From: Gentiana macrophylla
Taxonomy: Eukaryota; Streptophyta; Magnoliopsida; Gentianales; Gentianaceae
Length of the DNA: 64,000 bases
Reading direction: 5' to 3'
Assembly (NCBI GenBank): GCA_026214975.1
Contig: CM047805.1
Span: forward strand, 114,137,845-114,201,844
In this document: one piece after another, positions 1-10,838 of the stretch
Position numbering within the stretch: position 1 is the first letter of the stretch
Layout: each line of letters begins with the position of its first letter
Translations under genes and position numbers: made by a program
Notes under the pieces: model-generated
The model's database searches: none
Seen by the model: the letters and a program-made list of their open reading frames with translations, nothing else
What the model was told of the DNA's origin: nothing

Positions 1-1416
1 CTCGATATGCTACCGGAATAATCCCGAGGATTATCCCAACTCGAAACCCTTAGTGTTGAAGCCGAAAATTCTAAGCTTAAAAGTCGAAATTTGTGTGTGT
101 GTTTTAGGCTTGAGAGAACTCTCTTTATGTAGGAGAGTAATCATTGTCCTCCAAGGATTTAATAATTAATACAAAATCAATTATAATAATCCTATTAAAT
201 AAAAGATACTCCTAGAATAATCTAGAACCAATCTAGAATATTTAAGGATCAATCCAATATTTTCCTTAATCAAATATTTAACAAATAAATAATTTAATCA
301 CATGTTAAATAATTATCCAAGAAAAATAATTTCTTGACAATTAAATAACAAAAGATGCGCCCCATGCCCTAATATATTAGGTCATCCACGCATTTCACAC
401 ACTTGGGCCGAGTCCATGAAAAATTTCTTTTCATGTATTTAATTATCTAGTCCAACTAAACAATTAATCCACATATCTATTAAACAGTCCAATCCAACTA
501 TTTAATATTAATTGAGGTGAAACGACGAGAAAACATATGCATGTTAGGAGCCACGTCTGGGACCATGGACCCATATTCAGTAGCTACAATAAATTAAATA
601 ATCATTACATACGGATAAATCCTCCATAGACTGTCCATTCTAAGTGGGAAGTCTCCGTGAACCCGAATCAGAATATCTTATCCTTATCCTTATTTACCAT
701 TAACCCCCCAGTGATCAATTAGTTCACATATCTGACTAGTAGCTAATTAGTCTAAATATGAACTCGGCCGATCGATCATTTTCTTAGGGCTAACAAATAA
801 GGGGACTGTCTTTCTACTTCCCGAGGGAAGGAATGTATTCCATATCTGTGATAGCACAGACTACTCACTCATCTCAGAATAGAGCAAAGCGAGAAATGTT
901 GGACCACATACTTGAAGTGATCCTTACTAACACATCAAACTCTACCCTAGTCTAAGCGGTTATGCAGATCACCTCGAGATTGAGATTAATCTATATATGA
1001 TCATCTTGTGATTCGATAAGACTTCTCGATCACGGAATTATATCGAGAACTCAAATCAAATCGGTCCAAATTTCTATATGATTATCATCATATATAAATG
1101 CCCCACTAGGTACCCTATTACCGATAGTCCGGATAAGATCATCACACCTAAAGTGTTTTGGGCGCATTAATAGCAAATTAATCATGAGACCCGTACTCAG
1201 ATTAATAAACGCTACGGACTAAGTTAATTTTAAGTACTTCTCACTAACTCAATCCTCTTGTGTATAGCCATACACTGAGTTATGTGATTACATAAACGAG
1301 GTACTTAGGGTTTTCAGTAGTGTCTGAATTATAAACATAAATGCATATAATAAGATGAATTATTAATTTAGTCCTAAACCAATTTGATAATTGTCTTTCG
1401 GGCACTACACCTAACA
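1..1416 (-). mobile_element. LTR, probable Ty1/copia type, cut by window edge
   Basis: On the minus strand the segment starts TGTTAGGTGTAGTGCCCG at 1416 and runs off the left edge of the window. The same words in the same order (CCCGAAAGACAATT, CACTACTGAAAACCC, TTAATGCGCCCA, GTGGGGCATTTATATATGAT) open the solo LTR at 11153-12877, which lies in the opposite orientation. The two are therefore diverged copies of one LTR family. The five bases after the boundary (1417-1421, gtaac) would be the target duplication, but the other end is outside the window. I see no coding sequence in it. Assignment to Ty1/copia rests on the TGTT start and length class only. Confidence 0.7.
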
Positions 1417-1760
1417 GTAACCACAATCCAATCAGAACTAGGATGTGTGTATAAAGAAGCCGCATATGACTGGGAAGTCCGAGGTGGTGATGACCGATAG
1501 GATGAGAGGTGAGAGGAAGGGACATGACAGAGCAATATGGTTGGCCTGATAACAAATTTGATAGGAAACATGCGGAACAACATGATGGTAGCAAATCCCC
1601 CGTTCTGGAGAAAAATTCAAACCATAGCCAATATTTCGTCGAGCTGCCATTGAGGGGGAGCAGAGGTGAGGGTCGTGGGAGACATCGATTTGACAAAATT
1701 AACACCAAAACGCAGCAGTTTTGTCGTGGCACAACGCAGAAAATTTAACCGTCCAAATAG
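1417..1760 (-). pseudogene. Ty1/copia gag zinc-knuckle and protease-side remnant (C1)
   Basis: Minus-strand frames here contain a degenerate retroviral zinc knuckle: a Cys, four residues, a His (QANH), four residues and a Cys (IALSC) at about 1500-1560. The first Cys of the usual CCHC is replaced by Tyr. Downstream a stretch reading HPSSDW resembles the linker before copia protease. The frame is broken and no ORF is long. It belongs with the primer-binding site at 10825-10836 and the LTR at 10839-13045: all three are minus-strand parts of one Ty1/copia element (C1), separated by the insertion at 1805-10487. The rest of pol is not in the window, because another LTR begins at 1416. Confidence 0.55.
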
Positions 1761-1804
1761 AAATTCCACCGTTCATATTTTAGTAAAACGAGAGATGAAC
1801 AAGC

Positions 1805-3393
1805 TGTAACATCCCGGCTTTTCAGAAAGGGTAAAATAGTAATTGGGCATACCCACTACGACCTAATTATTAGTTATCCTATAATTATTTAAAAAGGATT
1901 TAATTAAGGGATTTAGTTATTATTTAAAATGAATTTAATTAATAACTATAAAAAGGAAATAATCCCAAAATAATTTATTAGTTTGGAACGCATATTCTGA
2001 TATAAAAAATAGAGCAACGACGCTACACAGAGAAAGCAAGGCAGGAGTTTTCAGAAAAAAAAAGGGAGAACGTAATCTTCAACCGTGTGGCCAATCCATT
2101 CTGTGAACTCTTTGAAGCAGTTTTGGCACGCCCCGAAGGCTTTGGCACCCCCAAACCTGAACAGAGAGTTCAGAGAACTCTCTGATGCACTTTGGTGCAC
2201 GCCAAAGGTGTTGGCGCCCCCGACACTGTTTGAATGTTAATTCTAATGTTTTAGGCTATGAGATGTGTTTTGAATGTCATTTCTTGAACTAATATCATTA
2301 ATTTAAATATGAACAAGCCCCGATTGAGTTTTTGATGCGTTTGGTTCTGGCACCGGACTTACTCTTAAAGGGAGTTGAAGTTCGAGACCGTCGGAAGAGC
2401 ATGAAAGGGCTTGTGCTTTGATGAACTAGAGTTCATCAATGTCTGTGTATTTTCTAGGCCTTGACCATGTCTAGTGGTCTAGGAAATAGAGTAGTGATGT
2501 GAGGGAGTTTACCTGAAAACAATTAGGTGGCTAGTTAATTCACAATAATGATTACATAAGTGTAGTAAAAGATAAAACGTCACTTATTCTCGGTTAGGCA
2601 CTGATTCATGTCGGTGATGTGATACGTTCAGCAAAAGCGAACAATGCTGCTGGCCTATAAACGGCTGAATGGCAGTGGAGGAAATTCGCCGAACGTCTAT
2701 GCATACCGGAGAGATCCCGGGACTATCGATGCTATTCACCGTAGTTGGCAAGTACATCTCGTGGTGGAATTTTCATCATGCATAGTGTCTTTGAGTAATG
2801 TAACTAAGATAAGTTATGTAGAAACGCATAGTCACGACATGTTGATGGACATGAAGTGAACCCTAGATTGAGTCGGTCTCATAAAGATAATTTAATAATC
2901 ATAATAATAACCTTTCGTTGCATAACTTAGTTTCATTAACTTCTCACTTTTACTAAGTACTTTGTACTTACCTCCTTTGTATTTTCTTTTTTATGCATTG
3001 TGGGGTGAGAAGACGAACAAGTTGCCCAAGTTTAGACGACGGCTTTTGAAGACTTTGAAGTCTTGATGAAGCTTTTAATTATTTCTTTGTAAAGGTTGTA
3101 CTAGATTAGTTGTATTCATTTTCTTAGACTTGTTGTACTTCTACTTTTAAGACCTTGTATTGTATAAGTCTTCGGGATTTTTGTCGTTGTAATTTAACTA
3201 TCCATCTTTAGTATGGTTACTTTCTATTCTTAGTAGCATTTATGTTTTTACCCGAGTCTTTTTAGCTTCCGTTTGCTTTATTTTGATACGACGACGTAGC
3301 GGTTTGCGTATAATATTAGATTTATTTAATGCTATACGCGCCGAACGTTTCTCTTCCGGATAAGGGCTCGGTATCCGGGAGCAGGATGTTACA
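1805..3393 (+). repeat. 5' LTR of the 1805-10487 element, internally deleted
   Basis: The LTR runs from TGTAACATCCCGGC to GATGTTACA and is 1589 bp, against 2249 bp for the 3' LTR. The difference is essentially one gap: sequence matching 8536-9189 (about 654 bp) is missing at about 2105. The two edges of the gap share ttc. The lost segment includes the first part of the CG-rich word cluster. The remaining cluster (about 2105-2222) has TTTGGCAC.CCCC words and the palindromic GAGAGTTC..GAACTCTC. The region 2644-2859 is open by chance and looks non-coding. Confidence 0.88.
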
Positions 3394-3395
3394 GT

Positions 3396-3407
3396 TGGTA
3401 TCAGAGA
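3396..3407 (+). other. Primer-binding site, initiator Met tRNA type
   Basis: TGGTATCAGAG lies two bases after the end of the 5' LTR. This is the standard plant primer-binding site complementary to the 3' end of initiator methionine tRNA. It fixes the element's orientation as plus. Confidence 0.8.
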
Positions 3408-6400
3408 GAAGCGTCCTTTCTTTCCTAGGCTTCTTCCCTCTAAGATAAGACTTCTTTAGACCTTTTTGAACCCTTCTGATCTCTCTTGATCTTGGTGGTA
3501 AATTCTCGTAGGATTAGGAATCCTTAGAATGTGGTTAAGTTGCACTAGGACCAAGTGAAAACTATCCTTATGTGAAGGTTGAGTTTTAAGCTCACATCTC
3601 TTATGTGATCCACTTAAGTTTTGTTCCTTTCGAGAACCCTTATTAGGATCCCTCTTTCCTTTTGGAATCTTCAAATATTTCTCTAATTTTCTTTCTTTTT
3701 GAGGTTTTAATGCTTTCGTAATGCTACATTTGGTTCAAATCACTCCTTGTAACTTGGTGTTATACAAAATGAGTAAACGATTTTGTTCATGTTTCTACAT
3801 GTCATGTCATATCATTTTTTTTTGTTCTAAGAATTCTGTAAATTTTCAGCCACTTAGAAAGTTGTCTTACCTACAATTTCTCTTTTTACATCAATTTAGT
3901 TTTCAATACGGATTGTTCACAAATTGTTTAACAAGGAGGGGTACTCTGTTCAGAAAATTCTGCAGCGGTACTCTTACTTATCATTCTGTTTTGAATAATC
4001 TAAACACCTCCAAATGACTTGGATTTTTGATATGTTTTATAAAACATCCTGAACTATAATTTTTGTTTTTGAACCAAGTGCAAATTCGTTTTGGTTTGAG
4101 CACAATCTGCAACACACGACAGTTTATGAAGTCCTGAAAATTTTTGACAGCTTATAGCAGTAGATGAAAAGAATTATTTTGACCGACCTATGGCTTCCCA
4201 AATTTTTTGATTTTCGAGCATCATATGTAAAACTTATATACTCACAGATTTTCTCTTTGCCTCATGTTCAAAATCAGTTCTATTTGTTTTGTGCAAATCA
4301 ATTATTTCATGGTTTATGTATGCACCCGAATTTCTCAAAACCATTTAAGTCCTCTGGTCAAGAAATGATAGATGTCTTTCTTTCACCAAGTAAGTTATAG
4401 TGTAGTAGGTTATAGGAGATGATAATACTTTGATTTATCTGATTCTTAAGCATTGTTACCCATGATAAGAAGTTTGGTAGGAAGAGACTAGGTGTTGTCG
4501 TTATAGTGGTCCTCGATGGCAAGAAACGATTGCGTGGTGATTTTCCAATCTTATGTCTTCATCAACAAGGTTCTATTTTATAATCATCTAGTTTACTACT
4601 TGGTTATCCCAATTTCAATCGTTTCCCCATCCATACTAATTGTAACACATGCTCTGGTTAAATCCTCCATTTGAAACTTCTGAAACTCGGTAAAAGTCCC
4701 TTATCACGAAGTTTTGTTTTCCAAGTGTGTACATTTTTTATGTGCCTTATTTTTTTTAAGATGTTTTCATCGTGTCAAATGCTTAATTTAAGAAACTGAC
4801 AATTGCATATCTTTCCAACTATATCATGTTTAGCTATTTCGGGGCGACACACTTTTGCATCCTAGTGATTACCCTTAATGCATCCCCTACAAGATGTTTT
4901 AGTACATACAAACTTTTGTTTAAAGACTCGACTCTACAAATTCTTCGTTTTCTCTTTTCGCTATCGCTTGGTTTATGTTTACCAAAATTCTTTGGCCTTG
5001 CTTTGCTCGAGATGGGTTCTACATGAACTCCATATGCAAATTTTATCCTTTCCAAGTACTCCTCAGTCGTTTCAAATATTAGCGTTAAAGGTCTCATACG
5101 CTGGCACATAGTTTTCATCATCCTCGTGTTTGGCTTTATCCAACATGAGTGAATGGTTTTGTTTCCATGTTTTCCTTTCAGGTTAAACCACTTACCGTGC
5201 TCCAAAAATTCTGGAAATTTTCCACAATATAGACCGATGTCTTATATACAATTTATCTTTTTATATTGATTCGATAATCTTTATGGATTGTTCTGGAAAA
5301 TCCATGTTATTGCCGGACACTCTGTCTAGAAAATCTGCAGCAGCACCTTCACTTCTTATTCTGTTTTGAACAGGTTAAACATCTTCAAATGACCTGAATA
5401 TTTGATATGTTGCAGACAACAATTTTATCTACAACTTTTCTTTTGGAATTAAGTTCAGATTTTTTTTCGTTTGATCTTGATTTGCAATTCAACTCAGAGT
5501 TTACTATTCTGGATATTCTGACAGCTTGTGCAATCGTCAGAAGTAATTGTTTTTGACTGACTTTATCTCATTCAAAAATTCCAATATTTTCTATCACATG
5601 GGAAACTCCAGTATCTAAATCTTTTCTCTTTGTATCATGCTCAAATTCCTTTTTGTTTGGGCTGTACAAATTGATAATGTCAGGTCCAGAGTAAATATCG
5701 TACACAATCACCTAAAAGGGATCCGCACCTCTTTGACCGAGGTTTGGGCTAAGAGTGTAGCAAGTTATGGGTGTTATGTCTTAGAAGGTTTCCGAATCGA
5801 TCTTTCCCTTGGATATGCCTCATGGTAGAATTTTTGTAAGGTTAACATTGTTGTTTCTTTTGCAGTTATAAACAAGAACCAAGCTGCTATCCTCGAGTAT
5901 GCCATGTTTGATGTTCAGACCCTTTTTGTGCCTTTTGCAATTATATACTTTATGGTAATTTATTTCTCATATAATCCCTCACTTGAGATCTTTAAGCTCA
6001 ACAAATTCTCTTCACTTGTTGTCATGAATTACCTAAGAAACATATCTCCATAAGGCTTTCTTTTGAACAAATCCAAGTTTCCATACTTGTCAAATCAAGG
6101 AACAAGTTCCCTCTAACTCTGCATTGTTGCACCCCCATTCTTCTTTTCAAGTACAAATTTGACTGAACCTTTTAATGTCAGAACATTCTTTTTACTTGTG
6201 TTTATTCTCAGCTTCCCTCCTAAGGGTAGTGTTAATTTTCTAATCTTTCCATCTAATGCTACTTGTTCTTTCAAGGTATGAATCTCATCTTCTTACCAAT
6301 TGGATCTTTAATCCTACCTTGACATCCTTCTTTAGTTAACTATCTTTAACCTTCTTGCAATTTATGCTAAACCAGTTTCAAGCAGAAGGTAGTCTTTGCC

Positions 6401-7480
6401 AAGGTGCCTTCCGAACCTATTTAGCCAATCAACTTTTGAATTCCTAAACTTCTGTTCTCTAATTGAGATTAATGTACCTTGTACCCTTCAGTTTTAACTC
6501 TCTTTCAGGCCATTTAGAGCCATGAACCGCCGTATACACCTTTTTGACCTTCCACCTTCTGCTATGGCGTTTCTATCACAATTTGTCATACCGGTTGAAA
6601 GTCTATTTTATTTTAAACTTTTAATTCCCACACGAGGAATAACCTTGAGCATTTATTCCTCGGCAGTGTACTATTCCTCTCGAGTAGTGAAACTTTGAAA
6701 TCTTGAATTGGATCATCAATGATCTTTCACACTTCCCTTGAAAGTTTGAATTAATCCTCTGAAATCAAACTTTATCTGACAGTTCTTAAGTGTCCTTTTC
6801 CCTTCACTTAAAATCTTGTTTGCCGCTTACTTATCCAAACTTTTGATATTCCCTTACGATTCCTTGAGGGAATTCTTTTAAATCTTGAAATAATCTCTCT
6901 TTGACTACAGCAAACTTGGGCACTTCTTAACAAGTGTTTATTTTTTCAGAGACCATCTGGTGTACTCGATTTGTCTCCATGGCTCCTTCATGTTGAGATT
7001 CTTGCTCTCCTTTGATTTCTAAATTCTTTTTTTAGTCCTTCTGGTGCTCGACCTTGCACATTTACCTTGCTTTTCTGTTGTGTGATGTTTTCTTTAACGT
7101 CTCCACTTTCTAAAGACTTATATGAAAGCTTATTACCATCATTTCAAGTTGCCTCTGAGTTCTTTGCAGACCACCGTATCTTGCAGAATTCCTCTCTTTC
7201 TTAAAAAAAATTCATCTGCAAGGTGTCCTTTTGTTTTCCTTTTGGTGGCGATCCTTTGTGTTATGATACAATGTCTCATTCTCCAGTTTGGAACCACCCT
7301 CAATTTTTTCCCCAACACAGAATCATCTTGTTTTGCTTGTAACCCAAGCAACCTGCCTTAGTTCAAGTGCATTGTACCCTTCCTCGGCTCACCTAGTTGG
7401 CATACCACCCTGGTACCCAACTTGTCACTTTTCAACTTCATTTATTTTCCAAGCTAATCCTAATTGGCACAAGGATTGGA
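3408..7480 (+). other. Non-coding internal region with old direct duplication
   Basis: About 4 kb of T-rich plus-strand sequence where gag, protease, RT and RNase H would be expected. No retroviral motif or long ORF is visible on either strand; the ORFs present look random. Two stretches, roughly 3895-4230 and 5230-5590, share many words in the same order (ATTCTGTTTTGAA, AAATGAC.TG.AT, TTTGATATGTT, GACAGCTT), so they are a diverged direct duplication about 1.35 kb apart. The segment may be a replaced internal region, as in large retrotransposon derivatives. Confidence 0.55.
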
Positions 7481-7799
7481 TCAGACCTTTAGAGAAAACA
7501 TATGGCAAAGCATGTTCTCCATCCCCAAGACGTCTTAGATGTCCTTCAGCTAGGATCCTTACAGTTCGTCAGCAAGTTCGTGGTGCCATGATGGAAGTTG
7601 GGATCGAAAGAAGTCAAGTGTGCCAAAAGTGTGGTTCGGCTGGGAATATTCAGCTTTCCGGGTATAGGCCAGCAGGAGCAAGCAAAGAGTGTTGAACCGA
7701 TGATTGCAAGATTTGAGGCAGTTGATGAGTATGTGGAGGAATAAGACAATGATCCAGTTGTCTCCGGTTACAAGTGAGGGGTTGGAGCCCAACCAGCCA

Positions 7800-8149
7800 T
7801 TGGTCACGAGTTAGATGAAGATGGCAACCGTTGGCATCGGAATCAGCTTTGGGTTCCGAATGCGGAAGATTAGGAAGGACAATGAAGAATAAAAACCATG
7901 AGATGGCAATTGCAATTCATCTCGGAGCGACCAAGATGTACAAGAGTTGGAACAGTACTACTAATGATCTTTCATGAAGATAGAGATAGAAGAACACGAG
8001 TTTTCTGGGATGAAGTGGAGCGATCACAGAATACGAGACCAGATTTGATACAGAAAGCCAACGAGAAGATTGAAGTGGATCGCCGCAACCTCAAGTTGGC
8101 TCAAAACAAGCAGAAAAGTTGGGAAGATGGAAGAAGAAGAAGACTGTAA
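7800..8149 (+). pseudogene. Integrase remnant of the 1805-10487 element
   Basis: Translations here resemble the region just before and within a Ty3/gypsy integrase. DGNRWHRNQLWVPN near 7820-7860 fits the usual stretch before the HHCC domain, and HLGATKMY near 7925-7945 fits the typical HPG.TKMY motif. The frame at 7990-8140 (WDEVERSQ, PDLIQKANEKIEV, QNKQKSWED) fits the conserved integrase C-terminal linker. The catalytic core with its Asp and Glu residues is absent, so an internal deletion has joined the two ends. Sequence just downstream, GAACTCCTCTTGAGGGGGAAT, leads into the polypurine tract. Confidence 0.6.
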
Positions 8150-8225
8150 GAGTTAGAAGACGAAACGCTTTGCAAAGTCCAGAGTTCAAGAACACCTAGT
8201 TACATTCGAGGACGGAACTCCTCTT

Positions 8226-8238
8226 GAGGGGGAATGAA
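8226..8238 (+). other. Polypurine tract
   Basis: GAGGGGGAATGAA directly precedes the 3' LTR start at 8239. A purine run in this position primes plus-strand synthesis in LTR retrotransposons and confirms the plus orientation. Confidence 0.75.
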
Positions 8239-10487
8239 TGTAACATCCCGACTTTTCAGAAAGGGTAAAATAGTAAATGGGCATACCAATTACGACCTAA
8301 TTATTATTTATCCTATAATTTAATTAAAAACGATTTAATTAAGGGATTTAGTTATTATTTAAATTGGATTTAATTAATAACTATAAAAAGAAAATAATCC
8401 CAAAATAATTTATTAGTTTGGAACGCATATTCTGATAAAAAAAATAGAGCAACGGCGCTACACAGAGAAAGCAACGCAGGAGTTTTCTAGAAAAAAATGG
8501 AGAACGTAATCTTCAACCGCGTGGTCAATCCGTTCATCGTTTCAAGATGTCGCAGTGGAGAAAAGTGATCACCACGAAGAGACGCAACTTTGGAAAATAA
8601 CATTTCTTAATTTCGTAAGTTTTCAGTTTAGCCATAGTTTTTGGTAACCGTTGAGTTTGATCTTCAAAAATTTGTATCTTTCAATCCGTAGCTCTGTTTC
8701 GCAGCCATGAGTAGTCGAAACGATCGTCTTGGAGCGTAGATTATTCTAAAATTAGTTTGACAGCAAGTAATCCAGGTAATCTTCTGTTTCACATACTTTT
8801 GTACTTCGGTTTTGCAAAGAAAATAAGATTTTAGGGTTTCTTGTTGATCAAATAGGTTTTGGGGTTGAGGATCAACAGTTGTTGCGGTCGCTTGACATTT
8901 TGCTTTTGGTTTTGCTGGAAATTAAGGTAAGAGGCTCTTCCTAATGAATAATTATATTTGTATTATGTTTAGGTTGAGTTTTGGTATAGATTGGTGGTTA
9001 GAAATTATGTTTATGTGTAGTTGTTGTCTAAGTTAAGCTATGACATATTTTTAACATGTTTCCCTGTTGTTTTTATGAGTTTTGATGGTAAACATGTTTG
9101 GATTTGAGTAGAAATCGGTAGAGTGTAGAAAATCGCATTAGAGCAGTTTTTGCCAGTTTTGGCGCCCCCCTGACATGTTCAGAGAGTTCTGTGAACTCTC
9201 TGAAGCAGTTTTGGCATGCCCCGAAGGCTTTGGCACCCCCCGAACCTGAATAGAGAGTTCAGAGAACTCTCTGATGCACTTTGGCGCACGCCAAAGGTGT
9301 TGGCGCCCCCGACACTATTTGAATGTTAATTCTAATGTTTTAGGCTATGAGATGAGTTGTGAATGTCATTTCTTGAACTAATAACATTAATTAAATATGA
9401 ACAAGCCCTGATTGAGTTTCTGATACGTTTGGTTCCGGCACCGGACGTACTCTTAAAGGGAGTTGAAGTTCGGGACCGTATGGAGAGCATGAAGGGCTTG
9501 TGCTTTGATGAACTAGAGTTCATCAATGTCTGTGTATTTTCTACGCCTTGTCCGTGTCTAGTGGTCTAGGAAAGAGAGTAGCGTATGTGAGGGAGCTTAC
9601 CTGAAAACACTTAGGTGGCTAGTTAATTCACAATAATGATTACATAAGTGTACTAAAATATAAAACATCACTTATTCTCGGTTAGGCACTGATTCATGTC
9701 GGCGGTGTGATACGTTCAGTAAAAGCAAACAGCGCTGCTGGCCTATAAACGACTGAATGGCAGTGGAGGAAATTCGCCGAACATATATGCATACCGGGGA
9801 GATCCCGGGACTATCGGTTCTATTCGCCGTAGTTGGCAAGTACATCTCATGGTGGAATTTTCATCATGCATAGTGTCCTTGAGTAATGATGTAACCAAGA
9901 TAAGTTAAGAAGAAACGTATAGTCACGACATGTTGATGGACATGAAGTGAACCCTAGATTGAGTCGGTCTCATAAAGATAATTTAATAATCATAATAATA
10001 ACCTTTCGTTGTATAACTTAGTTAGTCATTAACTTCTCACTTTTACTAAGTACTTTGTACTTACCTCCTGTACATTTTCTTTTGTATGCATTGTGGGGTG
10101 AGAAGACGAACATGTTGCCTATGTGTAGACGACGACTTTTGAAGACTTTGAAGTCTTGATGAAGCTTTTAGTTTATTTCTTTGTAAAGTTTGTACTAAAC
10201 TAGTTGTATTCCTTTTCTTAGACTTGTTGTACTTCTACTTTTAAGACCTCGTATTGTATAAGTATTTGGGTTTTTCATCGTTGTAATTTTACTATCCATA
10301 TTTAGTATGGTTACTTTCTGTTCTTAGTAGCATTTATGTTTTTACCCGAGTCTTTTTAGCTTCCGTTTTCTTTATTTTGATACGACGACGTAGAGGTTTG
10401 CGTATAATATTAGATTTATTTAATGCTATACGCGCCGAAAGTTTCTCTTCTGGATAAGGGCTCGGTATCCGGGAGCGGGGCGTTACA
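8239..10487 (+). repeat. 3' LTR of the 1805-10487 element
   Basis: The full-length 2249-bp LTR runs from TGTAACATCCCGAC to GGGGCGTTACA. About 0.92 kb in (roughly 9157-9315) is a CG-rich cluster of TTTGGCGCCCCC-like words alternating with the palindrome AGAGAGTTC..GAACTCTCT. Sequence after the cluster (AACAAGCCCTGATTGAG, GTTCCGGCACCG, GGGGTGAGAAGACGAAC, TTATACGCGCCGAA-like) is shared with the truncated LTR at 54781-56706. No promoter element could be assigned with confidence. Confidence 0.88.
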
Positions 10488-10492
10488 CAAGC

Positions 10493-10824
10493 CCTCCAAA
10501 TTTCATCACGATCGGAGTTGTTTTGATATCCGATCGTTGCAATAAAGGTTCAACTGAAGCACCAAATTAAATCCCAGTAGTTCGGTTTCAGGAATATTCA
10601 GAGAGATTGAACCGTCCAAACGTCAATTCCACCGTTCATATCGTAGAAGAACATATTATGAACACACCCTCAAAAGTTCATGACGATCGGAGTTGGTTTC
10701 GGTATCCGATCATTGCCTGAAACTTTCTGCAAAAACACAAAGAAAAAGCTGCGTGTTTTTTTTTTGTTAAAAAAAGAGTTAGGGTTTAGGGAAGAATTGG
10801 CATAACGAGAGAAAAAATCGAGAT
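10493..10824 (-). other. Leader of copia element C1
   Basis: This is untranslated sequence between the C1 primer-binding site and the nested insertion. It contains two diverged copies of a segment with the words ATGAACGGTGGAATT, TTTGGACGGTT and CTCCGATCGT; a third partial copy lies across the insertion at about 1745-1800. I see no ORF. In minus orientation it should be the 5' leader of C1. Confidence 0.45.
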
Positions 10825-10836
10825 GCTCTGATACCA
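10825..10836 (-). other. Primer-binding site of copia element C1
   Basis: On the minus strand the sequence is TGGTATCAGAGC, the canonical Ty1/copia primer-binding site for initiator Met tRNA. It lies two bases from the proposed LTR end, so the element's internal region extends toward lower coordinates. Confidence 0.8.
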
Positions 10837-10838
10837 TA

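Larger units (their letters stand above)
1800..10492 (+). mobile_element. Chromovirus-type Ty3/gypsy element with 5-bp TSD
   Basis: This is a complete insertion bounded by TGTAACATCCCG...CGTTACA and flanked by the direct repeat caagc (1800-1804 and 10488-10492). Parts in order are LTR 1805-3393, PBS from 3396, internal region, polypurine tract just before 8239, and LTR 8239-10487. The LTR termini and initiator-Met-tRNA-type PBS are typical of plant Tekay/Del chromoviruses. The internal 4.8 kb keeps only a scrap of integrase near its 3' end, so the element is non-autonomous. It sits inside the leader of the minus-strand copia element C1: the words accgtccaaa and attccaccgttcatat recur on both sides. 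Confidence 0.88.

Noticed and set aside
4826..5205. Minus-strand ORF of 123 residues in the first chromovirus.
   Set aside because: No family features and located in T-rich non-coding internal sequence; likely chance.
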